Under the pieces are notes generated by a model. That model made no database searches. It was not told the origin of the DNA and saw only the letters and a program-made list of their open reading frames with translations. Positions 17,532 through 26,675 of a stretch of 64,000 nucleotides of DNA are shown here, one piece after another. The translations under genes and the position numbers were made by a program. The stretch's first letter is position 1. Each line of letters begins with the position of its first letter. This DNA is from Pirellulales bacterium. Its GTDB lineage: Bacteria; Planctomycetota; Planctomycetia; Pirellulales; JACPPG01. Location: the NCBI GenBank assembly GCA_036499395.1, contig DASYDW010000056.1, positions 1 to 64,000 on the forward strand, given 5' to 3'.

Positions 17532-18722
17532 CTATGCCAGGCTACTGAGTTTGCGTAGCCGGCTGACCGCCTCGGCCACGGCCCCGACGGCAAACTCCAC
17601 CTCGTCGGACGTGTTGAATCGCCCCAGGCCGAACCGCAGGCTGGCCCGGGTTTGATCCTCGTCCAGCCCCAAGGCTCGCAGGACATGGCTGGGCTCCGGG
17701 TTGGCCGAGGTGCAGGCACTTCCCGAGCTGACCGCCAGCCGCTGCATGCTCATCATCAGCGCCTCGCCGTTGACGTACGCGAAGCTGGCGTTGAGATTGC
17801 CTGCCAACCGCCGCTCGTCCGTCAGGAGCGGGCCGTTCAGCGTCACTCCTTCCAATCGCTCGACCAGCCCCCGATACAACTGGTCGCGCAGGCCAGCCAG
17901 GCGCACACGCTCCTCAGGCATCTCGGCCAGGCACAGCGACACCGCTCGGGCGAATCCCATAATGCCCGGCACGTTCAGCGTGCCACTGCGGACCCCTCCC
18001 TCTTGACCGCCGCCATCGATCTGCGGCTGCAATCGGGCCGCGGAATTTCGCCGCCGCACGTAGAGCGCGCCCACCCCCTTGGGTCCGTAAATCTTGTGCG
18101 CGGTGAAGCTCATTAAGTCGACGCCCAGCACATCGACGTCGACCGGTATCTTCCCCACGGCCTGCGTCGCGTCGCAATGCAACGGAACTCCTCGCTCGCG
18201 ACAGATGGCCGAGATCTCAGTCAGCGGCTGGATCACGCCGATCTCGTTGTTGGCGAGCATCACCGAGACGAGAATCGTGTCCGCCCGAATGGCCTCGCTC
18301 AAACGTTGCAAGTCGACCAGCCCTGCCCGCTCGCTTCCGGCCTGCTCGACCGACAGTAACGTCACTTCGTAACCGCGCCGCGACAGCCTGGCCAGCGGAT
18401 CGAGCACGCTCTTATGCTCGGTCGTGACCGTGACGAAATGACTTCCTTTGCGCCGTGCACGGTCGGCGATCCCGCGCAGCGCCAGGTTGTTACTCTCTGT
18501 GGCACCGCTCGTAAACACGATATCGCGGTCATTGGCGCCGATCGCCGCGGCAATTTCTGCGCGCGCCGCATCGACAGCCTCCTTGGCCTGGCCGCCGAAG
18601 GAATGGCTGACGCTGCCGGGGTTGCCGTACTGGTCGGTGAAGTACGGCAACATCGCCTCGACAACGCGCGGGTCGACGCGCGTCGTCGCGTGGTTGTCCA
18701 TGTAGACCGGTAGATCGACCAT
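17532..18722 (-). CDS. Cysteine desulfurase, NifS/IscS family
   Basis: PLP enzyme of 396 residues that takes sulfur from cysteine for Fe-S clusters and thio-modification. The start MVDLPVYMDNHATTRVDP is typical. The PLP lysine is Lys210 (FTAHKIYGPKG), with HCDATQAVGK ahead of it, and the persulfide cysteine is Cys337 in SSGSACTS, on the short loop of the NifS/IscS (class I) type. The gene is 214 bases upstream of the IscA gene on the same strand. A separate promoter may lie between the two. Confidence 0.94.
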   Translation of the reverse strand: MVDLPVYMDNHATTRVDPRVVEAMLPYFTDQYGNPGSVSHSFGGQAKEAVDAARAEIAAAIGANDRDIVFTSGATESNNLALRGIADRARRKGSHFVTVTTEHKSVLDPLARLSRRGYEVTLLSVEQAGSERAGLVDLQRLSEAIRADTILVSVMLANNEIGVIQPLTEISAICRERGVPLHCDATQAVGKIPVDVDVLGVDLMSFTAHKIYGPKGVGALYVRRRNSAARLQPQIDGGGQEGGVRSGTLNVPGIMGFARAVSLCLAEMPEERVRLAGLRDQLYRGLVERLEGVTLNGPLLTDERRLAGNLNASFAYVNGEALMMSMQRLAVSSGSACTSANPEPSHVLRALGLDEDQTRASLRFGLGRFNTSDEVEFAVGAVAEAVSRLRKLSSLA

Positions 18723-18958
18723 GAAGTGAATTCTTCGCCCTGTTCCGAAAAGAAACGCAGACGTGCCGCCGCGGTCGAACCATGCAAAGCACCGTTCGAC
18801 GCCCCGACGATTCCCTCGCCAGATTTTAGCCAGCCGCCAACCGTCAGCCTATGGTGTAACGTGGCCACCACCGGCGCGCACGACGTCTGACAACGGATGG
18901 GACACTGCCCTGCAGAGACACTTTCCCTCAGAGGTACTGGCCCTAGGGAATAAACGCC

Positions 18959-20641
18959 CTACACCTTTTTGCTCAGCTTCTCGGCCAATCGGGCCAAGGC
19001 CGGGCTGCAATCGTCGACGGGCAGATGGACATGAATCAGGCTCATGCCGCTGTTATCGGCCCAAGCCTTGATCAATGCGGCGTCGAACTCTCCTTCGGTC
19101 CGCACGACATAGCCCTTGCCGCCGCCGAATAGCTCGGTGATTTTCGAGTAGTTCCAGGGATGAATCTCGTTGAATTCGCCCGGGTGCAGGTAACGCTCGG
19201 TGCCGTATCCCTGGTTGTCGAGCACGATCACAATGTGGTCGAACCGATGCCGCACAATGCTCGACAGTTCGTTCGACGTCATCTGAAACGCCCCATCGCC
19301 GACCAGCACCACGGTCCGCATGTCGGGTCGCGCCACGCCCGTTCCTAGCGAAGCCGGGATCGCGAATCCCATCGACGTGTAATAGGCCGGACCGATGAAT
19401 TCCGTCCGCGCATGCGTCGTCAATTCCGTGGCCGCGAACAACGCGTCCCCTACGTCCGAGATCACAATCGTGTTCGCGTCCAACGCCTCGTTCAAGCGCG
19501 CGATCAACCGCGTGATCGTCATTGGCGCTTGCGGTTGCAGCGTGTATTTCGCACCGTTGCGATGCGGTGGCACCGGGCGTACCGGGGGCGTCGGATGCTG
19601 CGCGGCCAGCGCGCGAATGAAATCGGCCAGCACGATGTTGTGATAATAGTGGTGGCGAATGCGAAGCTCTTCGCTGGTGGCGTAGATGCATTTCGACACG
19701 TCGAGATTGGCCGTGTAGATGCCCATGTCGATATCGGTCAAAAACGCCCCGAGTAACATCAGGCAATCGCTATCCTCGACGTATTCCGTGACCTCGGCCC
19801 GCCCCATCCCCCCTTCGTACATGCCAACGTACAGCGGGTGCGTTTCGCGCACGGCACTCTTCCCCAGGATTGTGCCCGCGATCGGAATTTGCGACCCTTC
19901 GGCCAATTTCAACAGCTCGTCCTGTAGGCCGAATCGATGAATCTCGACGCCGGCCAGGATCACCGGCTTCTGGCAGTCATTCAGGAATCGCGTCGCCTCG
20001 GCCACGGCTTCGGCCAGCGCGTCCGGGTCACTCACCGGTTCGGCCCGGCGAAATTCATACGGCACGCCCGGCACGACCTTGACCATGTCGCGAGGAATCT
20101 CGATGTACACCGGGCGCTTGTAGCGCGCGGCCGCCTCGAGCACGCGATCGATTTCGCGAAAGGCCGTGACCGGATCGACCAACTCGGTCGCCGCCACGCA
20201 CAACTTCTCGAAAACCTCGAGTTGCGTGCGAAAATCACGCACCTTGTGGTGCAGCAGCGGATTGTTCGTCCGTTCGCGCATGCCCGGCGAGCCGGTGATC
20301 AGCACCACCGGCGATTTCTCGGCATACGCCCCTGCGATGCTGTTGGCCACGCTCAAACCGCCGACGCAATACGTCACGCATATCGCCCCCATGCCGTTGA
20401 CGCGCGCGTAAGCGTCGGCTGCGAAACCGGCGTTATCTTCCCGGCAACAGCCGACCACATTGATAGGGCTGTGCTCCAGCATCGAATAGAACGCCAGCAC
20501 GTAGTCGCCCGGAATGCCGAATATGTCGCGAATGCCGTAATCCTGCAGGCGCTGAATCAGAAACTCGCCGATCGAGAGCTGATCGACCGGCTTGCGCTCC
20601 AGGTACCGTCCGGATGAAATCCCACTGTGTAGTCGCGTCAT
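18959..20641 (-). CDS. Pyruvate/indolepyruvate decarboxylase-like thiamine diphosphate enzyme
   Basis: A 560-residue ThDP enzyme of the non-oxidative 2-keto acid decarboxylase branch. [16 protein letters not shown] gives the GxPGD active-site Asp; [14 protein letters not shown] carries the ThDP-activating Glu; His131-His132 (LLHHKVRDF) matches the diagnostic HH pair of pyruvate and indolepyruvate decarboxylases. [14 protein letters not shown] followed by [13 protein letters not shown] is the ThDP/Mg motif. It would turn a 2-oxo acid into an aldehyde and CO2. ATG 20641 has GGAGG well placed; the frame is open to 20689. Substrate specificity is not deducible. Confidence 0.9.
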   Translation of the reverse strand: MTRLHSGISSGRYLERKPVDQLSIGEFLIQRLQDYGIRDIFGIPGDYVLAFYSMLEHSPINVVGCCREDNAGFAADAYARVNGMGAICVTYCVGGLSVANSIAGAYAEKSPVVLITGSPGMRERTNNPLLHHKVRDFRTQLEVFEKLCVAATELVDPVTAFREIDRVLEAAARYKRPVYIEIPRDMVKVVPGVPYEFRRAEPVSDPDALAEAVAEATRFLNDCQKPVILAGVEIHRFGLQDELLKLAEGSQIPIAGTILGKSAVRETHPLYVGMYEGGMGRAEVTEYVEDSDCLMLLGAFLTDIDMGIYTANLDVSKCIYATSEELRIRHHYYHNIVLADFIRALAAQHPTPPVRPVPPHRNGAKYTLQPQAPMTITRLIARLNEALDANTIVISDVGDALFAATELTTHARTEFIGPAYYTSMGFAIPASLGTGVARPDMRTVVLVGDGAFQMTSNELSSIVRHRFDHIVIVLDNQGYGTERYLHPGEFNEIHPWNYSKITELFGGGKGYVVRTEGEFDAALIKAWADNSGMSLIHVHLPVDDCSPALARLAEKLSKKV

Positions 20642-20858
20642 CGAAGGGCCTCCTCTGCCAGGCATCCGCGTGCGTGACGGCGCAATCACCGCCGGCGCGG
20701 ATTATCCCTAAATGGCAAGTGATATGCCAACTATTCCTAAAACACCGGAAAAGGCCGACTCTTTTGATCGGCGGACACATCCCGAAACGTCTCAAAACAC
20801 CTCGGAGTCGAGATCGCGATCCCGGCCCCTAATTCTAGCTACTGCGCTCAATCGAGGC

Positions 20859-20957
20859 ATGTTCAATCCGCGTCCGTATTTGTTCGCGCTCGTGGCGGTC
20901 GGATGCGTGGCGCACTGGACTGCCCCTAGAACCCCCGGGGGGGCGAAGACGTCGTAA
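20859..20957 (+). CDS. Possible 32-residue membrane or secreted peptide
   Basis: A very short frame encoding MFNPRPYLFALVAVGCVAHW and a short polar tail. The hydrophobic core ending in VGC resembles a signal peptide or single helix. It is followed 15 bases later by a strong hairpin, which suggests a discrete short transcript. No clear ribosome binding site is present. It could be a real microprotein or chance; no function is claimed. Confidence 0.3.
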   Translation: MFNPRPYLFALVAVGCVAHWTAPRTPGGAKTS

Positions 20958-20971
20958 ACCTTCGACCAAAT

Positions 20972-21000
20972 GAGCCGGCCGGGAATGCCGCGGCCGGCTC
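20972..21000 (+). terminator. Terminator-like hairpin
   Basis: A 10-bp perfect stem, GAGCCGGCCG paired with CGGCCGGCTC, around a 9-base loop, followed by the T/A-rich GTTCTATTTA. It could end transcription from the small frame just upstream. Confidence 0.5.
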
Positions 21001-21098
21001 GTTCTATTTAGGACCTGCTATGGCTGGAACATTCGAGGGCAGTGCAAGATATCGGTAGAAGACGTTAACTACCTCTACGGAGTGCTTCAGATGACAGG

Positions 21099-21278
21099 CT
21101 AGGTTGCTTCGCCATCGGGCTTGTCTCGCCATTGGAAGGTATGGCCGCAGACCGAGCATCGGTAGTCATACGTCGTCGAGACGACTTGCCCCGATCCGTC
21201 GAAATCCGGTTTGCTGCCGACAACCTGTGCGGCATCATGGAAGCACTTCGGGCATCTAAGCGTTGTTTCGATATTCAT
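21099..21278 (-). CDS. Small zinc-ribbon protein
   Basis: A 59-residue protein with two CxxC knuckles, LRCPKCFHD near the start and YRCSVCGHTFQW near the end, the spacing of a classic zinc ribbon. Between them is a polar segment. Such proteins are often nucleic acid or protein adapters; the role here is unknown. ATG 21278 is chosen because the ribbon starts right after it; the frame is open to 21338. It follows another tiny gene by 11 bases on the same strand. Confidence 0.6.
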   Translation of the reverse strand: MNIETTLRCPKCFHDAAQVVGSKPDFDGSGQVVSTTYDYRCSVCGHTFQWRDKPDGEAT

Positions 21279-21289
21279 TCTGACTGTGC

Positions 21290-21466
21290 CTAATGGCCGG
21301 CTAAATCCTTCGTAATTCGATCGACGACCGCTCGCCATTCGATGGAGCCAATCTCGAACTGCCGGCCAGCTGTTTCCTCGGCATTTCGCAGTGCGCGAGC
21401 ATGTCGGCGCGAGATCTCCTCTTGATGGAGTCGCGCATCCTTATATTTGCGTCTCCGCCGACGCAT
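21290..21466 (-). CDS. Small basic protein of unknown function
   Basis: A 58-residue frame starting MRRRRRKYKDARLHQEEISR, strongly charged and predicted helical, ending IEWRAVVDRITKDLAGH. AGGA lies five bases before ATG 21466. The stop is 11 bases from the start of the zinc-ribbon gene, so the two may be one operon. No family is recognised. The basic N-terminus would suit nucleic acid binding, but this is speculation. Confidence 0.4.
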   Translation of the reverse strand: MRRRRRKYKDARLHQEEISRRHARALRNAEETAGRQFEIGSIEWRAVVDRITKDLAGH

Positions 21467-21683
21467 ACGATTCCTGCGCAAGTAAGAGGCCGAAAAATGG
21501 CCAGAAGGAATTGCGCATTGATGCAAGCGCAATTCTCAGAATTTCAAGAGCACGACATACGAGGACCGCGTTAGAGAACGGCGTTAGACGCCGCCCGCGC
21601 TCGTAATGAATAGCACCATGTAAAGCTGGTGCTCGGTGACAGCGTTTGTTTCGATGCGTTGGGACATCATGCAATCGGCAATG

Positions 21684-21860
21684 CTACTTGGTGCTTGCCG
21701 TTTCTGCTGTCGCTTTCAACCGCGCTTCGATTTCCGAAAGATCATAAATGACAAGACCTGCCGCAGGACCGATCATCCCATACCGCGAACGGTCAAACGT
21801 AGGAACTTTGCCATCGTCACGAACAGCTTCTGCGACGGAGGGGCTCGCGAACCGAATCAT
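21684..21860 (-). CDS. Small protein of unknown function with strong ribosome binding site
   Basis: A 58-residue protein, MIRFASPSVAEAVRDDGKVP through GLVIYDLSEIEARLKAT. An exact AGGAGG lies seven bases upstream of ATG 21860, so this start is preferred to the ATG six bases earlier. The YDLSEIEARL segment recalls the C-terminal helix of small excisionase-like DNA binders, but no helix-turn-helix can be shown. Unknown function. Confidence 0.5.
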   Translation of the reverse strand: MIRFASPSVAEAVRDDGKVPTFDRSRYGMIGPAAGLVIYDLSEIEARLKATAETASTK

Positions 21861-22067
21861 TGGCATTCCTCCTACAGCTTTAGTAATTATCGAGCCGATT
21901 CTAGTCGGCTAATCAATGTCTCCAATATATGCCCTTTGGCATACCCTGAAAAAAGAGCCCTGGGAGCGCGACAGCGTTCGCGGCCATCGCTGTCAGGCAC
22001 GAGCCGCCAAACTGCCACCACGATCAGAAGGCCCGACACGACATTTTGTCGGGGGCGCGCTTCGAAT

Positions 22068-22292
22068 CTAGCGCTGCTTCGACTGCCGCGCCAGGCGCGC
22101 ACGCCGGTTGCGCAGCATCAGGCCCCAGAAGCCCAAGTAGGCCGCCACACATCCCAGCACCATCAGCGGCCTGGCCGGATTGTGGTTGAAGCGGTACGCG
22201 CCGATAGCGTGGAACACACCCCAGGCGGCTACCCCCACCACGATCAAGACAATTACCCAGCGCAGCGGATTGGGGGACTCTGGTTGGTTCAC
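22068..22292 (-). CDS. Small membrane protein, two transmembrane segments
   Basis: A 74-residue protein with hydrophobic helices LRWVIVLIVVGVAAWGVFHA and LMVLGCVAAYLGFWGLML, and a basic tail RNRRARLARQSKQR that should stay inside the cell. GTG 22292 is preferred because AAGG is eight bases upstream and the extra upstream residues of the longer frame (to 22409) are unlike a membrane protein start. It is divergent from the BASS transporter. Function unknown. Confidence 0.6.
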   Translation of the reverse strand: MNQPESPNPLRWVIVLIVVGVAAWGVFHAIGAYRFNHNPARPLMVLGCVAAYLGFWGLMLRNRRARLARQSKQR

Positions 22293-22476
22293 TTCACGAC
22301 CTTCTGTGGGATACGCGCGGGAGAGCTCACGCCCGAACAACTTCGTCTTGCCTGATTGTAAGACGACCACCGCCTGGGTCGATACGCCCGCCGCAGGTAC
22401 GATTGACACTATTCAAGGTCGCGGCGGAGTAAAAATCAAGGACCGGCGTCGTTCAGGACAAGAGAACCACAACGTC

Positions 22477-22547
22477 TCTAGCCGGGATCTGCGACCCCGG
22501 GGAAAGCGGCCTCGCGATATCCCGGCCTCGCCGAGGCCAGCTACAGA
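22477..22547 (+). repeat. Dispersed two-hairpin intergenic repeat, copy A
   Basis: A ~70-base element opening with TAGCCGGGATCTGCGACCCC and closing with GGCCTCGCCGAGGCCAGCTA. Each end folds as its own hairpin (GGGatctgcgaCCC type; GGCCTCGccGAGGCC). The copy at 33217-33286 is the same element in the opposite orientation, matching at both ends with a divergent middle. A half copy is at 27963-27993. Confidence 0.7.
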
Positions 22548-22567
22548 AAACGACAACAGGACCAATC

Positions 22568-23602
22568 GTGCTCGCTGATCATTTTCACAAAGTCTCGCAC
22601 TTCCTGCACCGGCGGTTCATCCTGCTGTTGGTTGTGTCCTACGTTCTGGCTGGCTTCTTTCCCGGCCCCGGCTTGTGGATCCGCTCGACCGCGTTCCGCG
22701 GCGTCAGCCTGCCGATGATGATGCTAGGGCTGTTGCTCTTTAACGCCGGGCTGGGAGTCGAACTGGCCGAGTTGAACGAGATTCGCCGCCGTCCGCGCGG
22801 ACTCATCTTCGGCCTGCTCGGCAATCTGATCATTCCCATCGCGTTCATCGCGCTGGCGATGATGTCGCTGCGGATCTGGCACAATCCGGACGAAGTCCAA
22901 AACGTGCTGGTGGGACTGGCACTCGTGGCATCCATGCCTATCGCCGGCTCGTCCACGGCCTGGTCGCAAAATGCCAATGGCAACATGGCCCTCAGCCTGG
23001 CGCTCGTGCTCGGGTCGACATTCCTCAGCCCGCTTACGACGCCTGTCGCTCTGCATGCCGTGGGGCTGATGACGACGGGAGACTATTCCGAAGATCTGCA
23101 CGAGTTGGCCACCAGTGGCACGAATTGGTTTCTGGCCGTGTCGGTTATCATTCCCTCGGCGCTGGGAATCATCGGACACTGGCTGGCCGGCCCGGCGCGC
23201 GTAGCCCGGGTAAAACCGAATCTGAAGCTGGCGAACTTGCTGCTTCTGCTGGTGTTGAACTACTCGAACGCCGCGGTCTCGCTCCCCGAGTCGGTCGCCA
23301 ACCCCGACGCCGATTTCCTGGCCATGATTCTGGCGATTACCGTGATGCTGTGCGCCACGAACTTCGGCGCCGGTTGGCTCATCGCCCGGCTGCTCGGCGT
23401 CAGCCGCGCGGATCAGGTCGCCCTGATGTTCGGCCTGGGGATGAACAATAACGGGACCGGGCTGGTTCTGGCCTCGATGGCGCTGGCCGATCACCCACGC
23501 GTGCTGCTACCGATTATCTTTTACAATCTCGTGCAGCATCTGGTGGCAGGTGTGGTGGATTACGCCCTTTCGCGCAGGCCCGCGCAAACCAGCAATACAT
23601 GA
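22568..23602 (+). CDS. Bile acid:sodium symporter (BASS) family transporter
   Basis: A 344-residue inner membrane protein with about nine to ten hydrophobic helices. Family features: LGLLLFNAGLGVELAEL, the cross-over region with SMPIAGSSTAWSQNANGN, and LMFGLGMNNNGTGLVLASMA. Members move organic anions with sodium; the substrate here is unknown. Start is GTG 22568, with AGGA six bases upstream. The last four bases overlap the next gene (ATGA), implying coupled translation with a membrane glycosyltransferase. Confidence 0.87.
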   Translation: MLADHFHKVSHFLHRRFILLLVVSYVLAGFFPGPGLWIRSTAFRGVSLPMMMLGLLLFNAGLGVELAELNEIRRRPRGLIFGLLGNLIIPIAFIALAMMSLRIWHNPDEVQNVLVGLALVASMPIAGSSTAWSQNANGNMALSLALVLGSTFLSPLTTPVALHAVGLMTTGDYSEDLHELATSGTNWFLAVSVIIPSALGIIGHWLAGPARVARVKPNLKLANLLLLLVLNYSNAAVSLPESVANPDADFLAMILAITVMLCATNFGAGWLIARLLGVSRADQVALMFGLGMNNNGTGLVLASMALADHPRVLLPIIFYNLVQHLVAGVVDYALSRRPAQTSNT

Positions 23603-25419
23603 TCGCGATCGGCATCATCGGTCTGTTCATACCGGGCTATGCGCTTGCGCGAGCCTTGCGAGTGCCGTTCGCCTGGGGTGCCGCCTTCCCGCTGTCGGCG
23701 CTGATGATCGTGATGGCGGTAATTGCTTTCGCCCTCACCGGCGCCCCGGTTTGCTTTTGCACTGTGGCGCCGCCGCTATCGATCGTGACGGTCGTCGCGC
23801 TGGCCGGGCTATTTTTCGGACGACGCGCGCCGCGCGATGAAACGACAGAACCACCGCTCGGCCGTGGCGCGAAGTTGCTCTTCGCTGCGGGCGCTGTGCA
23901 AGTGGCACTCGTGCTCGTGGGCCTGCTGGTGCGGACCAGCATGTATCCGCTCAGCGGACCTGATACGGTTTACCGCTGGGAGGGGCTCGCGCGCTTGATG
24001 CTGACCGAGCAGGGGCTTGCGCATTATCCGCCCCTCACGGCCGAGGATTTCACGCACTACGTCTATCCCGATGCGATCCCTCCGCTGGTCGCAAGCGTCT
24101 ATTGGTGGCTGTACGCGGCCTGGGGCGCGGCGCTACCGGAACTGACGTCCGTGCCTGTGATGCTGCAAGCGCTCTCCTGTTTTTTGCTCGTCTACGGCGC
24201 GGCGCGGGTTAGCTTCGGTGCCGTGGGCGGCATCGTGACGCTTGCGAGCCTGGCCAGCACTCCGCTCTTTATCGGCAGCGTCGCCATCGGTCAGGACACG
24301 GGCTACACGGCGCTCTCGTACGCCGGGCAACTGGCTTTCGCGCTCGCGGCCGTCGCCGACCCCAAGCGTCGCTACGTGGTCATGGCCGGATTGTTCGGCG
24401 CGCTAGGGGCGCTGACGCGTGAATACGGACTGCTCCTGTCGCTGGGCGGGTTCGCGGTGCTGGCCCTCGCGCCAAAGACGCGCCGGCTGTTGCCGCTGTA
24501 CGCTCTGACCGTGGCCGTTGTTGCGGCGCCGTGGTACTTGCGCATCTGGTGGCTCACCGGAAATCCACTCTATCCGTTCGACATACTCCACCTGGGCCTG
24601 CCCACAAACCAGGTACACGTCGAACTGCACGACGTCTATCGCGAACTGGTAGGGGCACGATTACAGACTGCCGATGGCTGGGCCGAGATTGTGTTGCGCG
24701 CCGTGATCGGCGGTCCCGTGGCGATCGTCCTCGGCGTTGCTGGTCTGAAGCTGTCCGGCCGGCAGACGATCGGACTGGCGATCGCCGCTGTGCTGGCCCT
24801 GGTCGCGTGGCGGATGGCGCTACCGTTTACGCTGGGAGGCATCTCGCTATCCGTCCGAATGTTCGCGCCAGTCTACCTGACACTATCCATCGCTGCCGGG
24901 GCGTGCGGCCCGGCACTGGCGCGGCTCGCGCTACGGCGCCCGCAACTGTTCCGCGTCGGCATCGTCGCGCCGATGGCACTCGTGGCCCTCTATGCAACGT
25001 TGGGGGCATGGACGCTGCCGTTCCATCCGACCGGATTCCGCACCGCGGTCATCAGCCGGATCCATTACCCGGACGACGTGCTCGGCCCGCGCGTGCTCGC
25101 GGCGCAAGCCGTGGCCGGCAGCGGACTGCCGGACGTGGCCGTGCTGACCGACGACAGTTACCTGGCCACCGCACTAAAGCGCGCCCGCGTCCGCCCGGTA
25201 ATGGCCTGGAGCCCCGAGGTATCGTTCGTCTTTGACCCGAACACGAGCGGTACGGAAGTTCGCCGGCGGTTGCGCGAAATGAACATCCACTTCGTCGCAC
25301 CGTACGAGGGCAATCTCCCCTATCTACGCCGCTTCCCGTTCTACGCCGACGACAGCAAACAATGGCAACAGGTGCGCTACAACGGGGAGGCGTTGCCGCT
25401 GTTTTTCCTGCCGGAGTGA
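23599..25419 (+). CDS. ArnT/PMT-like membrane glycosyltransferase (GT-C fold)
   Basis: A 606-residue polytopic protein with around a dozen hydrophobic helices and a soluble C-terminal ~150 residues. Segments such as SGPDTVYRWEGLARLM, ALTREYGLLLSLGGFAVLAL and APWYLRIWWLTGNPLYPFD resemble GT39-type enzymes that transfer sugars from polyprenyl phosphate to proteins or lipids on the outer face of the membrane. The exact motif Asp-Asp/Glu is not obvious, so donor and acceptor are unknown. It overlaps the BASS transporter gene by four bases. Confidence 0.7.
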   Translation: MIAIGIIGLFIPGYALARALRVPFAWGAAFPLSALMIVMAVIAFALTGAPVCFCTVAPPLSIVTVVALAGLFFGRRAPRDETTEPPLGRGAKLLFAAGAVQVALVLVGLLVRTSMYPLSGPDTVYRWEGLARLMLTEQGLAHYPPLTAEDFTHYVYPDAIPPLVASVYWWLYAAWGAALPELTSVPVMLQALSCFLLVYGAARVSFGAVGGIVTLASLASTPLFIGSVAIGQDTGYTALSYAGQLAFALAAVADPKRRYVVMAGLFGALGALTREYGLLLSLGGFAVLALAPKTRRLLPLYALTVAVVAAPWYLRIWWLTGNPLYPFDILHLGLPTNQVHVELHDVYRELVGARLQTADGWAEIVLRAVIGGPVAIVLGVAGLKLSGRQTIGLAIAAVLALVAWRMALPFTLGGISLSVRMFAPVYLTLSIAAGACGPALARLALRRPQLFRVGIVAPMALVALYATLGAWTLPFHPTGFRTAVISRIHYPDDVLGPRVLAAQAVAGSGLPDVAVLTDDSYLATALKRARVRPVMAWSPEVSFVFDPNTSGTEVRRRLREMNIHFVAPYEGNLPYLRRFPFYADDSKQWQQVRYNGEALPLFFLPE

Positions 25420-25518
25420 GCGCGATCGCTCGATGGGCGTCGGTGCATGACCCCAAAGATCGATCTTTCAGTTGTCCATCCTCTTGGATTGCCCTGTAGC
25501 CTTGTAATACCGTTGACC

Positions 25519-26502
25519 CTAGAAGAGCACTGTTTGCGGGGCATGGACCTTTAAGTGATTCTTTCCGGCTTTCGCGGCGGCTATAAACGCCCCTATTTCG
25601 TCCTCAGACCACCCGTCCATAAAACGGAATGCGGACGTAATTGCGTACTCTCGATTCAGCTCGACGCCCAACCATCGCCGCCCCAGCTCCTCGGCGGTTT
25701 CGCCGGTTGTGTTAGAGCCGGAAAAGATGTCCAGCACGATGTCGTCCGGGTCAGTCAAAAAATTGATGAAGAACCGCGGCAACTGCTTAGGGAAACGCGC
25801 GGGATGCGGGTCGAATCCGAATGCCTTGCAGTGGCGAATATGAATGGAGTTGCTTTCAGTATTTGGGTACTGCAACAGGTTTGAAGGTATTGCTCCGCCA
25901 TTATCCGTGCCAAACCGTTCGCTGATGTCATGACCAGATGGCCGGTCCTTCGGCCGATAGAACTTGCTTGGATCTTTAATCAGCTTCTTCATGCGCTCGC
26001 TGTAGGGGGCGAGCACCTTGGTCACATCGGCCTTCGGATTTTCCGTTTTCGACAACCACCAGACGGTGTTAACCGAGTCTTTTGCGCGAATCTTTCGCTT
26101 GTTCACCCATTCAATCGGCGACGGAAGCTTTGCTGGGTTGGACCAGAAGAATTCCTCGGCGAGATGAAATCCATGCTCATCGCACATCCGCAGCAAGACT
26201 CGAAAATTATAAAGAGAACGGACAGGCCGCCCCTTCTGATATGCCCCCCCAAGATCAATGACGAACGACCCCGTATCTTTTAGCACCTTCTTCACAAGCG
26301 GAGCGAAAGACAGCAGCCAATCAACGTAATCGCCTTGCTCCAGATTGCCGTATGCCTTCTGCCTGAGCAGAGCGAACGGCGGTGACGTGATGACCAGGTC
26401 GACTGAATTCTCAGGATGCGTCGGAAGATAGTCTTCCGACCGGCCGACGATCATCGCACCCAACCTGGTTCGGTAGAGCTCCTCAAACGAATCCGGCATC
26501 AA
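25519..26502 (-). CDS. PvuII-like DNA (cytosine-N4) methyltransferase
   Basis: Beta-class DNA methyltransferase of 327 residues that should protect the host site of the neighbouring endonuclease. Catalytic motif IV is TSPPF at 39-43 and the S-adenosylmethionine motif I is DIFSGSNTTG at 258-267, in the order typical of the beta class. Long stretches match M.PvuII as remembered, including YGNLEQ, LPSPIEWVNKRKIR, KDSVNTVWW and RPSGHDI. The predicted target is CAGCTG, modified at the inner cytosine. It is divergent from the controller and endonuclease genes, as in the PvuII system. Confidence 0.93.
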   Translation of the reverse strand: MMPDSFEELYRTRLGAMIVGRSEDYLPTHPENSVDLVITSPPFALLRQKAYGNLEQGDYVDWLLSFAPLVKKVLKDTGSFVIDLGGAYQKGRPVRSLYNFRVLLRMCDEHGFHLAEEFFWSNPAKLPSPIEWVNKRKIRAKDSVNTVWWLSKTENPKADVTKVLAPYSERMKKLIKDPSKFYRPKDRPSGHDISERFGTDNGGAIPSNLLQYPNTESNSIHIRHCKAFGFDPHPARFPKQLPRFFINFLTDPDDIVLDIFSGSNTTGETAEELGRRWLGVELNREYAITSAFRFMDGWSEDEIGAFIAAAKAGKNHLKVHAPQTVLF

Positions 26503-26570
26503 TTAATCCTTTAGCCTACTGGCATCGGGACATCGCAACAGTCGCCCGAAGCGATCCGCCAGAAGGTCCA

Positions 26571-26611
26571 GTCTGTAGACCATGCATTACGTAACTCAGA
26601 GTCTGTAGACC
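26571..26611. promoter_or_regulatory. Direct-repeat operator, likely controller-protein boxes
   Basis: The 11-base sequence GTCTGTAGACC occurs at 26571-26581 and again at 26601-26611, 30 bases apart. Each has a GTCT-GT-AGAC near-palindrome, and the second is framed by TAACTC and GAGTTA. It lies between the methyltransferase and the controller gene. C-proteins bind paired near-palindromic boxes of this kind to set endonuclease expression. The link to this C-protein is inferred from position and symmetry. Confidence 0.6.
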
Positions 26612-26675
26612 TATGAGTTACCCGACCCGACACTGCCCGTCAATGGAATCATGATACGCAATAACGAGCGATGCT

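Noticed and set aside
19937-20617. A 226-residue plus-strand frame
   Set aside because: Antisense to the conserved ThDP-dependent decarboxylase.
21636-22355. A 239-residue plus-strand frame
   Set aside because: It runs across two small minus-strand genes that have credible ribosome binding sites and its translation is Arg/Pro/Ser-rich without domain features.
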